Of a stretch of DNA of 64,000 nt, positions 25,567 to 33,951 are shown piece by piece. The notes beneath the pieces were generated by a model. It was given only the letters and a program-made list of their open reading frames with translations, made no database searches and was not told the DNA's origin. Numbering within the stretch: the first letter of the stretch is position 1; every line of letters starts with the position of its first letter. Made by a program: the position numbers and the translations under genes. This stretch comes from Mesorhizobium sp. ZC-5 (GTDB lineage Bacteria > Pseudomonadota > Alphaproteobacteria > Rhizobiales > Rhizobiaceae): positions 62,001 through 126,000 of the forward strand of contig NZ_JAOWPT010000010.1 in assembly GCF_025753855.1 (NCBI RefSeq), read 5' to 3'.

Positions 25567-26708
25567 GCACCGGTTCACCGGCTGTCTCGAGGCTGGTGCC
25601 GGATTGCGGCGGCGCCATCGAAGAGATCGCCATCGCGGTAGTGCCGGGATGTTTCGGCGACAACCTGCTTTTTCGCGCGCTGCTGGAAGCGCATGGCCAG
25701 TTCGCTAAAACCCTCCCGGAAAGCGTTCTGCTGCGCGTGCTCGGCACCATGTCGACGCGGGGCCGTATCGAGCGATGGCTCGACGGGCTCGGTCTCGCCT
25801 GCCGAACGGCTTTCGTGGAAGCGGACTTGAGCACTGCGGCCAGTAGTTCGGAGTTCTGGATGCAGGATCCGCTTCTTGTCTTTGAGCGTGCAGGCGGCGG
25901 GAAATATCTGCAGCAGGAATGCGAGAACCCCGGCGACCATGCAACCTGGTTGTCACGCGCCACCGGGGTTGCCGTTGAAAACGGGCACTTTCACCTGCCG
26001 GGTGGCAATTTGCTGGTGGGACCGGATTTCTGGCTGACCGGCCAGGACAGCATAGACCTGACCCAGGCAATCATCGATCGAAATGGAGAGACCGACACAG
26101 CTTTCGAGCGGCTGTCGGCGATCGACTCGCGACCGCTGTTCGTTGCAGGTTACGGCCACGGATCGCTGGTGGACGAGACGCCCCGCGCCGGGGTCTGGAA
26201 CGACCCATACCGGTTTCGCCAATATGGCGGCCATATCGATCGGTTCATTGCCGTAACCGGGCTGACCGCCGAAGGACGGCCTAAGATCGTCGTCGCGGAT
26301 GCCAAGCTCGGACCGGGTGGGCAGGCCGCTGAACTCGGTCCGGCGCCACAACGGCTCGACCGGACCGCTGAGCGGCTGGAATTGCTTGGCTTCGAGGTTC
26401 TGCGCAATCCGGTGCCATTCGTGCCGGCCATTGGCGACCGCCAGCTCAGGGCGCGACTCTACAACAATGTGCTGGTCGAGAACGAGATACGGAAGGGGCG
26501 CTCGAAACCGCTGGTGTGGCTGCCGCAATATGCCGATGCGGAGCCGGAACTGGCATGTTTCGACGCCGAGAATTCAACGCTGTGGGGGGACCTCGGCTTC
26601 GAACCGGTTGCAGCGCGCGGCTGGAGCAAATTGACAGTGGCGATGGGTGCCGTGCGGTGCGCGACAAAGGTCCTGAAAAGAAACCCCTCTTTCCGCTTCA
26701 CGCCATGA
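25563..26708 (+). CDS. Pentein-superfamily (peptidylarginine/agmatine deiminase-like) enzyme
   Basis: This 381-residue protein keeps the landmark sites of guanidine-modifying penteins in the correct order: FWMQDP (Asp102), LPGGNLLVG (147-152), YGGHIDRF (His224 and Asp226), YNNVLV near 300, and a C-terminal cysteine in MGAVRCATKVLKRNP (Cys366), where deiminases have their nucleophile. Such enzymes convert arginine-type guanidines to citrulline, or act as amidinotransferases or dihydrolases. Sequence outside the motifs is divergent, so the exact reaction is open. It is coupled by ATGA to tfuA, which suggests it acts on the same peptide or on its product. Confidence 0.72.
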   Translation: MSTGSPAVSRLVPDCGGAIEEIAIAVVPGCFGDNLLFRALLEAHGQFAKTLPESVLLRVLGTMSTRGRIERWLDGLGLACRTAFVEADLSTAASSSEFWMQDPLLVFERAGGGKYLQQECENPGDHATWLSRATGVAVENGHFHLPGGNLLVGPDFWLTGQDSIDLTQAIIDRNGETDTAFERLSAIDSRPLFVAGYGHGSLVDETPRAGVWNDPYRFRQYGGHIDRFIAVTGLTAEGRPKIVVADAKLGPGGQAAELGPAPQRLDRTAERLELLGFEVLRNPVPFVPAIGDRQLRARLYNNVLVENEIRKGRSKPLVWLPQYADAEPELACFDAENSTLWGDLGFEPVAARGWSKLTVAMGAVRCATKVLKRNPSFRFTP

Positions 26709-26860
26709 ACGTGGAAACTGCTCCCGCAGTTCCTAAGGGCGCGACAAATTGTCCCGGAGTGTGTATCATCACCCTTGCAATGCATGGTCGCGTCCCGCGT
26801 GACCGGCCGTTCTCACGGCACAAGCGTGGCTCGCGACCGCTCCGAACCCTATGGGAGAAA

Positions 26861-27679
26861 ATGGTCATGGCAGGCTTTCACGTGATTGCAGGGGCTAGCG
26901 AGACACTGGCCCACCCCAACGTGCGGAAAATCGGCGTCGCCGACTTGATAGACGCGCTTCACAAGGGGTTCGACGATTTCTGGGAGAAGCCGTCGCACTA
27001 TGTCTTTCTGTGCCTGATCTATCCGCTGGTCGGCGTCGTTCTGGCCGCATGGACATCCGGCAACAACGCCCTGCCGCTGCTATTTCCGCTGATGTCGGGT
27101 TTCGCGCTCCTGGGACCTTTCGCTGCAATCGGTCTCTATGAAATCAGCCGCCGGCGCGAAGCCGGACTCGACAGTTCATGGTGGCATGCGCTGGAAGTGA
27201 AGGATTCACCGGCACTTCCTTCGATCGCCGCCGTCGGAATATTCCTGCTCGCCATCTTCGTCGCCTGGCTGCTCGCCGCGCAGGCGATCTACCAGTGGTA
27301 TTTCGGCGCTTCGGCACCCGAATCACTCGGCAGTTTCATCAGCGACGTGCTCGGTACACAGCGCGGCTGGATGCTGATCATCGTCGGCAATCTAGTCGGG
27401 TTCGTTTTCGCGGTCGTAGTGCTTGCCACGACGGTCATCGCCTTCCCGATCCTGCTCGACCGCGATATCGGTGCCTATGACGCAATCTACACATCGGCGA
27501 AGGCCGTCATCGCCAACCCGGTGACGATGGCGATCTGGGGACTGATCGTCGCCGCGCTGCTGGTGATCGGCTCGATACCGCTGTTTGCCGGGCTTGCGGT
27601 GGTCATCCCCATCCTCGGCCATGCGACCTGGCACCTCTACCGCAAGGTGGTCGAACCGCCAGCGCATGCAGGCCAATAA
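26861..27679 (+). CDS. DUF2189 integral membrane protein
   Basis: The 272-residue protein has about six spans and the DUF2189 pattern: VRKIGVADLIDALHKGFDDF, PSHYVFLCLIYPLVGVVL, LFPLMSGFALLGPFAAIGLYE and a C-terminal GLAVVIPILGHATWHLYRK. Function is unknown. Start ATG 26861 follows GGGAG; a second ATG lies at 26867. The frame stays open upstream to an ATG that overlaps the pentein stop (26705), but no ribosome site precedes it and the extra residues look non-coding. A perfect hairpin terminator follows the gene. Confidence 0.8.
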   Translation: MVMAGFHVIAGASETLAHPNVRKIGVADLIDALHKGFDDFWEKPSHYVFLCLIYPLVGVVLAAWTSGNNALPLLFPLMSGFALLGPFAAIGLYEISRRREAGLDSSWWHALEVKDSPALPSIAAVGIFLLAIFVAWLLAAQAIYQWYFGASAPESLGSFISDVLGTQRGWMLIIVGNLVGFVFAVVVLATTVIAFPILLDRDIGAYDAIYTSAKAVIANPVTMAIWGLIVAALLVIGSIPLFAGLAVVIPILGHATWHLYRKVVEPPAHAGQ

Positions 27680-27700
27680 CCACTTCAGAGAAGACAGAAG

Positions 27701-27737
27701 AAAATCAGCCGGCTGCGAAGCCGGCTGATTTTTCTTT
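27701..27737 (+). terminator. Intrinsic terminator after the DUF2189 gene
   Basis: A perfect 14-bp stem (27701-27714 with 27719-27732, core AATCAGCCGGCT) closed by a GCGA tetraloop and followed by a T-rich tract (TTTTTCTTTG). It lies 21 bases after the stop codon. Confidence 0.9.
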
Positions 27738-27812
27738 GTGCGGGCGCGCCCTCTCCCCGTCGTTGCGCTAAGAGGCTAAGGATGGCCAGATGCTGCCGGC
27801 AAGGAGAACCTA

Positions 27813-28589
27813 TTGATCAAGAAACTGGCCAGCTTTCTCAAACTGGACAGACGAGCCGGGCGATCCAAGCGTGCGCGTTTGCATTTGGACATGACTAACC
27901 TGGCGGTCTACGCCATCGGCGACGTGCATGGCTGCCATGACGAACTTCTGACGCTGGAACGGAAGATCGTTGCCGACGCTGCCGGCATAGAGGCGCGCAA
28001 GCTGATCATCATGCTGGGCGACTACGTGGACCGCGGACCGGCTTCCTCCCAGGTGATCGAGCATCTGCTGGCACCGCCTCCGGCGGGCTTCGAGCGCATC
28101 TGCCTCGCGGGTAATCACGAACTGATCATGCTGGAGGCACTCGACGGAAGGATCGGTCTGCGGGAATGGAACGATCTGGGCGCGGCAGCGACACTGCATT
28201 CTTATGGCATCGATTACGACCATCTGCGCCGGGCCTTGTCACCAGACGAACAACTGCATGTTATTCTGAGCGCGATCCCGCCGACGCATATCGCATTCAT
28301 CCGATCGCTGCCCATCCTGATCGATTCGGATGACCATGTGTTCGTGCATGCCGGGATCCGGCCTGGGATCGAGATCAAAAAGCAGATGGATCACGACCTG
28401 CTATTCATCCGGTCGGAGTTTTTCGAAAGCGCGCATCTCTTGAAAAAGTGGGTGGTGCACGGCCATACGCCGGTGGAACGGTCGCGGCTCGACGGCAGGC
28501 GCCTCAACCTCGATACGGGCGCCTTCCAGACTGGAAGGCTGACTGCTGCCCGCATCTGGGGGAACAAAGGGCGGATATTGTCAACCTGA
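27813..28589 (+). CDS. Metallophosphoesterase, PPP-type serine/threonine phosphatase-like
   Basis: This 258-residue protein has the three PPP metal motifs in order: GDVHGCHDE (about residue 36), GDYVDRGPASS (about 69) and GNHE (about 98), with two later metal/phosphate histidines in HAGIRPG and VHGHTPVE. These define a calcineurin-like phosphatase; substrates could be phosphoproteins or diadenosine polyphosphates. The start is TTG 27813 behind AAGGAG. It converges on exoP (30-base gap). No link to polysaccharide synthesis is proven. Confidence 0.88.
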   Translation: MIKKLASFLKLDRRAGRSKRARLHLDMTNLAVYAIGDVHGCHDELLTLERKIVADAAGIEARKLIIMLGDYVDRGPASSQVIEHLLAPPPAGFERICLAGNHELIMLEALDGRIGLREWNDLGAAATLHSYGIDYDHLRRALSPDEQLHVILSAIPPTHIAFIRSLPILIDSDDHVFVHAGIRPGIEIKKQMDHDLLFIRSEFFESAHLLKKWVVHGHTPVERSRLDGRRLNLDTGAFQTGRLTAARIWGNKGRILST

Positions 28590-28619
28590 TTTCGGCAAGG
28601 AAGCAGGTGGCGGGGCTTG

Positions 28620-30959
28620 TCAGGCCTTGGCACCGATCGACGACTGATCGACATAATAGCCGGCGTATTTTTCGATGTATTGCTCAGAACCACCGAATGA
28701 TCCGTAGCGGCCAAGCTGCTTGATGTCGGTCTTGTTGAGGATCAGACCCAACACCTTGGCGGCAATCTGGGGCTCCGCCTGGAGCACCGAGCGCACCAGT
28801 GCGCGAGGGGTCGCACCCCATTCGGTGATGAAGATGAAGCCATCGGCCATATGGGCGAAGGCCTTGGCGTCGACCACCGGGGCAAGGGGCGGAAGATCGA
28901 CGACGACGTAATCGAACTTCTCGCGCGCATTCTCGATGATCTTGCGCATTCCCTGCGAGGAGAGAAGCTCGCTGGTATGGGAAATCCGCCCGCGAACCAG
29001 CGCCGGAAGGATGGCCAGCCGCGTCTTGCGGTCGACCTTGACCGCACTCGGCCACGGCACCTCGCCCATGATCGCTTCGACAAGCCCTTGTTCCGGCGCG
29101 GTGGACAACATACGGCTCAGGCCCGGATTGCGCAGATCGCCGTCGATCAAAAGGGTCTTCGAACCATTGGCGGCGAGCAGGCCGGCGAAATTCGCGGCGA
29201 CCGTCGACTTGCCTTCGTGCGGCAGCACCGAGACGATGCCTATGACCTTGCTGTCCTTGCCCTGCAGGACAACGTCACTAGCGATGCGCGCGTTGCGCAG
29301 CGTTTCGGCGAAGGACGAGCCCGGCGCATCGATCGCCACCCGCATGATGCTCTTGAACGCAGGTTCGGCATCGCCCGCAGCAGTTGCATCCCGCTTCTGT
29401 TTCCTGGCCTTCTCCAAGGCCGAGCCACCGATGATAGGCAGATAACCGAGGAATTTCACGCCCAACTGGTCCCGGACCTCGTCGCCCAGGCGGAAGAAGC
29501 GCTCGCGGAACTCCTGCAGCGCGCCGATGCCGGCGCCCGCGATGAGGCCGAGCACCATCGACAGTGCCAGTACCATGGATTTTTTCGGGCTGGACGGCGA
29601 CACCGGCACACCGGCCTCCGATATGACCCGCGCCTTGGCAATCGGGAAGGAACGCTGTTGCGAGGCCTCCTCGTAGCGCGCGAGGTAGGTCTCGTAGAGT
29701 GTCTTCAGCGCCGATGCCTTCTGCTCCAGGTCACGCAACTGCACCAGCGCCTGGCTGGATTCCTGGGTTTGACCTGCAACTTTCTTGATGTTTTCGCGAA
29801 GAGAGGCTTCGCGTGAACGCGCCACCTCGTATTCGTTTCGGTAGCTCTCGGTCAGTTGCTTCAGTTCCTGGAATATCTGGCGCGCCACGTCTTCCTGTTC
29901 GCGCCGCAAGCTGACCGCCTGGGCATGATCCTCGCCGAAACGGTTGCTGATTTCCTGCTCGCGCTTGGTGATCGAGAGATAGCGCGTCTTCAGCGCATCG
30001 ATCACGGAGTTGGAACCGACCTCCTTCGAGGAAATCGTGGCGTTCTTGACCGCATTGGCTGCCCCGCTGTCAACGATCGATTGGTACTGTGTGTACCGCG
30101 CCGAAGCGCTTGCGGTGTCGGCCTGGGCCAAGATAAGCTGGCTGTTCAAGTCGGACAGCTGCTGTTCGGAAATCAATTCACCGCGCGCCGCGGTCAGACC
30201 GTTTGCGGCGCGGAAGTGCTCAACCTCGAGCGCCGCTGCTTGTGAACTGTCGCGAAGTTCGGTCAGTCGCCCTTGCAACCAGACCGTGGCACGCTGGGTA
30301 GCGTCGAAATTGGCATCGAGCTGATCGGACAGATAGGCATTGGCGTAGGCGCGCGTGATGCTGCCGGCAAGCTGCGGAACATGCGAGGTGTAAGAAACGT
30401 CGATCACGAAGCTGCGGCCAACGCGCTCGACGTTGAGCCCCTGCTGCAGAAACGCCGCAGCGCGCGCGCGGCGACTGTTCTTGAGTGCCGTCTCGGACAC
30501 CTCGGGACCGAAGAAATCGAACAGCCCCACCACCGCCTTGATCCGCGACTTGAACCAACTGACCGGCGACTGCGGCGGGTTCATGAACGCTTCGTTCTCG
30601 TCCAGTTTTTCCCGGTCGACAACAACCAGCGCGAGCCGCGTCGATTTCAGGATCTCGACTTCGGTCAGCAGATTGGCGTCGCTTTTCATGTTGCTCGCGG
30701 GTGTCGCCGCTTCTTCCTGCGCGAATTTGGTGAGGTTCTCGTCGAGCAGAATTCGTGTTCCCGCCGTGTAGCTGGGAGCAGCAAACATCAGGTAGACGAC
30801 GCCAAGCGCCAGACCGATGGCGGCGCAGAGTGCCACCACCCTGACACGCCGGACCGCCATCTGGAACAGCCGCTCAAGATCGATGAACCCATCCGGGTCC
30901 CCGTTGCCGGCCGACGGTATCGCCAGTCTGCCGTTGAAGGGAAGATTTCTTTGATTCAT
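28620..30959 (-). CDS. exoP: ExoP-like polysaccharide co-polymerase with BY-kinase domain
   Basis: ExoP controls chain length and export of succinoglycan-like polymer and autophosphorylates on C-terminal tyrosines. The 779-residue protein has a Wzz domain bounded by two spans (VVALCAAIGLALGVVYLMF near 45; SMVLALSMVLGLIAGAGIG near 460), a long periplasmic coiled coil between them, and a cytoplasmic kinase with Walker A VLPHEGKSTVAANF (about 580), Walker A' LLIDGDLRNP and Walker B VVVDLPPL. The tail has several tyrosines (GRYGSFGGSEQYIEKYAGYY). ATG 30959 is preferred over GTG 30986. It is the last gene of the exo minus-strand run. Confidence 0.92.
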   Translation of the reverse strand: MNQRNLPFNGRLAIPSAGNGDPDGFIDLERLFQMAVRRVRVVALCAAIGLALGVVYLMFAAPSYTAGTRILLDENLTKFAQEEAATPASNMKSDANLLTEVEILKSTRLALVVVDREKLDENEAFMNPPQSPVSWFKSRIKAVVGLFDFFGPEVSETALKNSRRARAAAFLQQGLNVERVGRSFVIDVSYTSHVPQLAGSITRAYANAYLSDQLDANFDATQRATVWLQGRLTELRDSSQAAALEVEHFRAANGLTAARGELISEQQLSDLNSQLILAQADTASASARYTQYQSIVDSGAANAVKNATISSKEVGSNSVIDALKTRYLSITKREQEISNRFGEDHAQAVSLRREQEDVARQIFQELKQLTESYRNEYEVARSREASLRENIKKVAGQTQESSQALVQLRDLEQKASALKTLYETYLARYEEASQQRSFPIAKARVISEAGVPVSPSSPKKSMVLALSMVLGLIAGAGIGALQEFRERFFRLGDEVRDQLGVKFLGYLPIIGGSALEKARKQKRDATAAGDAEPAFKSIMRVAIDAPGSSFAETLRNARIASDVVLQGKDSKVIGIVSVLPHEGKSTVAANFAGLLAANGSKTLLIDGDLRNPGLSRMLSTAPEQGLVEAIMGEVPWPSAVKVDRKTRLAILPALVRGRISHTSELLSSQGMRKIIENAREKFDYVVVDLPPLAPVVDAKAFAHMADGFIFITEWGATPRALVRSVLQAEPQIAAKVLGLILNKTDIKQLGRYGSFGGSEQYIEKYAGYYVDQSSIGAKA

Positions 30960-31025
30960 CGATCTCGCCGAAAAAATTTTGGTCACTCGCCCGCCCTGCC
31001 GGCTGGCGTCATCATGAAATTCGGT

Positions 31026-31076
31026 GTCGCCCTACCAAACCGATAGGGCGACAATGCGTTCGCGGTTGAAAACCGC
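31026..31076 (-). terminator. Paired hairpins between galU/exoN and exoP
   Basis: GTCGCCCTA (31026-31034) pairs perfectly with TAGGGCGAC (31044-31052), and GCGGTT (31062-31067) with AACCGC (31071-31076). Neither is followed by a good T-tract, so this may be a weak or Rho-linked terminator or an RNA processing site. Confidence 0.4.
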
Positions 31077-31093
31077 AGTTCTAGCCCGCAGAA

Positions 31094-31993
31094 TCAGGCC
31101 GCCTCCCGGCGGCTCTCGTGAGACAAAACAATCTCCTTGATCGGCTCGAACACCAGATCGCCGATATCGGGGCGGGACAGTGCAAAGGCCACATTGGCCT
31201 GGATGAAACCTTCCTTTGAGCCGCAGTCGAAGGTGCGGCCCTCGTACGGATACGCAAAGAATTCCTGCTGCGCGGCAAGCTTCAGCATTGCGTCGGTGAG
31301 CTGAATCTCATTACCGGCACCACGTTCCTGGGTGCCGAGGATGTCGAAGATTTCGGGCTGCAGGATGTAGCGCCCATTGATGTAGAAATTCGACGGCGCT
31401 ACCGACGGGGCCGGCTTTTCCACCATCGACATGACCGAAAACCCATTGCCGACCGTGGCACCCTTGCCGACGATGCCGTATTTGCCGGTTTCCAGTGGAT
31501 CGCATTGCTCTACCGCGATCACGTTGTTGCCGCCAACGTTGTTGTAAAGCTCCATCAGACCGGCGAGGCAGCCGCGTGAGCCGAAGGACACCATATCCGG
31601 TAGCAACAACGCGAAGGGGTCGTCGCCAATGATGTCACGCGCGCACCAGACGGCATGACCTAGACCGAGCGGCGACTGCTGGCGGGTATAGCTCATTGCG
31701 CCGGCGACAGGCAGCATGGTCTCGAGCGAGGCGAGTTGCTCGACCTTGCCCGAGCGGGTCAGCGTTCCGAACAGTTCCGGCTGGACGTCGAAGTAATCCT
31801 CGATCGCCGTCTTGTTGCGGCCGGTAACGAAAACGATGTGCTCAATGCCCGCTTCAAGGGCCTCGTCGACAGCATATTGAACCACCGGCCGATCGACGAT
31901 CGTCAACATCTCCTTCGGCATGGACTTGGTTGCCGGCAGGAAACGTGTTCCAAGTCCGGCCACCGGTATTACTGCTTTTCTGACCTTTTTCAT
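31094..31993 (-). CDS. exoN: UTP-glucose-1-phosphate uridylyltransferase (ExoN/GalU)
   Basis: This enzyme makes UDP-glucose, the glucose donor for the exopolysaccharide. The 299-residue protein has the nucleotidyltransferase signature [24 protein letters not shown] at the N-terminus, [28 protein letters not shown], the LLPDMV metal region and FYINGRYIL. It lies between exoO and exoP as in Sinorhizobium, which supports ExoN, although galU would be an equally valid name. A 60-base gap separates it from the exoO-like gene upstream. Confidence 0.93.
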   Translation of the reverse strand: MKKVRKAVIPVAGLGTRFLPATKSMPKEMLTIVDRPVVQYAVDEALEAGIEHIVFVTGRNKTAIEDYFDVQPELFGTLTRSGKVEQLASLETMLPVAGAMSYTRQQSPLGLGHAVWCARDIIGDDPFALLLPDMVSFGSRGCLAGLMELYNNVGGNNVIAVEQCDPLETGKYGIVGKGATVGNGFSVMSMVEKPAPSVAPSNFYINGRYILQPEIFDILGTQERGAGNEIQLTDAMLKLAAQQEFFAYPYEGRTFDCGSKEGFIQANVAFALSRPDIGDLVFEPIKEIVLSHESRREAA

Positions 31994-32053
31994 CGCACAC
32001 CCTGTTCGTTTTTATACCCGCCGCCCAAATCCAATCTTCGATCCGCCATCCGC

Positions 32054-33007
32054 TCATGCTTTCAGCTGAAGCTGCGGAGCAAACCTTCTCAGTCGCGCTG
32101 CGATCGGCATTTTCAGGTGCCGGAGCGCCACCGGGTCGCGGAGCGCCGTGGCAATCGCTCGCAGTGGCGCCCGCGCCTTCAAATGATCGACAAGCGTCAG
32201 GAACGACGCTGCCTGTTGGAGACTGCGCGTCCGCCGCGCCTGCGCAGCATATGCCGGCGCATCGAGGTGGTGATCCCGCAGGAAGTTCGTATCCGCTTTG
32301 AGCATCGCCTTCACATGGCCAAGCTCGAGCACACGGGAGATCGAACCGTCGCGAATGTGGTAGACATAGCCGGCAGTCGGCTCGACGACACAACGGCCGC
32401 CCTTGGCCAGCGCGGAGGCAAGGAAAATATAGTCCTCGCCAATGCGCAGCGCCTCATCGTAGCGCAAGCGATGTTCTTCGAGAAATCGCCGCTGGAAGAC
32501 CGGCTTCATGTAACCGAAGGAGAAGGTAGTCTCGAACATGACGTTCGACGCGATGAAATCCGCAAGCGTGATTTCCGGGAATCTGGCCAGCAGGGTTTTC
32601 GGAAACATCGTCGTACGAACGGCTTCACCATCCCTGGCCACATCGAGATTGTCGACGACGATTTCGGCGCCGGTCGCTTCGGCGCGCGCGATCATGCGGG
32701 CAAGGCGATGCGGATGGACGGTGTCGTCGGAATCGAGAACCGCAATCCACCGCCCGTGTGCCGCGGCCAGCCCGGCATTGCGGGCGCCGCCAGGCCCGCT
32801 GTTCTTCGGCAAAGTGACGACGCGGACCAGGTCCTGCGGGAAAGCCTGCGCAACTTTGGCTGTCGCGTCGCTCGAGCGGTCGTCAGCAACAATCACTTCG
32901 ACGCTGACGTCCTGCTGTGCCAGGGCGCTTTCGACGGCACGCGCGATTGTCGCCTCGGCGTTGTAGGCGGCTATGACGAAGGTGACGTCCGGCTGGGGTG
33001 CGGTCAT
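32054..33007 (-). CDS. exoO: ExoO-like family 2 glycosyltransferase
   Basis: This is a 317-residue GT-A glycosyltransferase, predicted to add a glucose to the lipid-linked repeat unit. N-terminal motif DVTFVIAAYNAEATIARAVES, donor-binding VEVIVADDRSSDAT, the DXD-type VLDSDDTVHP near residue 90, and a later IGEDYIFLASALAKGG that holds the probable acidic catalytic residues. The specific ExoO name rests on its place between exoM and exoN. It starts at ATG 33007, overlapping the stop of exoM. Confidence 0.85.
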   Translation of the reverse strand: MTAPQPDVTFVIAAYNAEATIARAVESALAQQDVSVEVIVADDRSSDATAKVAQAFPQDLVRVVTLPKNSGPGGARNAGLAAAHGRWIAVLDSDDTVHPHRLARMIARAEATGAEIVVDNLDVARDGEAVRTTMFPKTLLARFPEITLADFIASNVMFETTFSFGYMKPVFQRRFLEEHRLRYDEALRIGEDYIFLASALAKGGRCVVEPTAGYVYHIRDGSISRVLELGHVKAMLKADTNFLRDHHLDAPAYAAQARRTRSLQQAASFLTLVDHLKARAPLRAIATALRDPVALRHLKMPIAARLRRFAPQLQLKA

Positions 33008-33951
33008 CGTGTGGTCGACCCCAACTGGCCATAAAGCTGGATTTCACGGATGCCGGCCAGCCCGCTGACCACGCCGGCATGCATGATGCCACGCAGCAGA
33101 TGGCGATTGCGGTGCCCTGGAGAAAACACGGTGAGCGCTGCGAAACCAAAACAATAGGCGGCCTTGCCCGCGGCAAGAACGAGGTGGCCAATCGTGGCGA
33201 TCCCCGATGACTTGTCAGCGACCAGTCGGCCATGCGTCTGGCCAACGCGGAAACGGCGCTTGGCTAACCAGGAAAAGCGTGCGCGATTTTCCGGAACGGG
33301 TTCGAACGCCCAGGCTTCCGGCGCGAAGGCAATATGGCCGCCGGCTTCATGGAGCCGAGAGAAATATTCGGTGTCTTCGCCACCGGTGCGGCCAAGTGCC
33401 GAGTTAAAACGGCGGCGCCCCACACTGGAAGAGGCACGGCGCAAAAGCACGTTGCCGGTGTAACCGGTGCGGATCTCGCCGCGCACGAAGACGGGATGCG
33501 TCGAGTGGAAATCGCCGCGCTTCATCCAGAGCGGAGCCGCGTCGGAATAATAAGCGCGTACTGGCCCGAGCACAGCATCAGCCCCAGTGTCTTCGGCCAC
33601 GCTCAGAAGTTCCGAAAGCCATTCGGCCGAACAGGTCGTATCGTCGTCGAGATAGGCGAGGAAGTCTCCGGAACCGTTGTCGAGGCAGGCGTTGCGGGCG
33701 ATCGAAATGTTCGATTCCGGGCAGTGAACATAGAGGATTTCGAACGGGATTTCCGCGCGCAGCCGGTTGACGCGCTCCCTGGCGCTTGGCGTGGTGTCGT
33801 TGTCGGCAACGATGACCTTAACCGCTATGCCTGCCGGCACATTCAGCCCGGCGACTGAGCGCAGCGTGTCCTCGAGTTCGACGCGGCGGTAGGTGCAGAT
33901 GCCGATGTCGACCTGCAACTTGCCGGATTCCCTGTTCGCAAGGCCGTTCAT
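33004..33951 (-). CDS. exoM: ExoM-like glycosyltransferase
   Basis: This 315-residue family 2 glycosyltransferase opens with VDIGICTYRRVELEDTLRS, then VIVADNDTTPSARER, the donor motif AYLDDDTTCSAEW near residue 95, and GRTGGEDTEYFSRLHEAGG near 195. The pattern and gene order fit ExoM, which adds the third sugar of the succinoglycan octasaccharide in Sinorhizobium. ATG 33951 is chosen because it overlaps the exoA stop; codons further upstream in frame lie inside exoA. One hydrophobic stretch (AAYCFGFAALTVF) near residue 270 may touch the membrane. Confidence 0.87.
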   Translation of the reverse strand: MNGLANRESGKLQVDIGICTYRRVELEDTLRSVAGLNVPAGIAVKVIVADNDTTPSARERVNRLRAEIPFEILYVHCPESNISIARNACLDNGSGDFLAYLDDDTTCSAEWLSELLSVAEDTGADAVLGPVRAYYSDAAPLWMKRGDFHSTHPVFVRGEIRTGYTGNVLLRRASSSVGRRRFNSALGRTGGEDTEYFSRLHEAGGHIAFAPEAWAFEPVPENRARFSWLAKRRFRVGQTHGRLVADKSSGIATIGHLVLAAGKAAYCFGFAALTVFSPGHRNRHLLRGIMHAGVVSGLAGIREIQLYGQLGSTTR

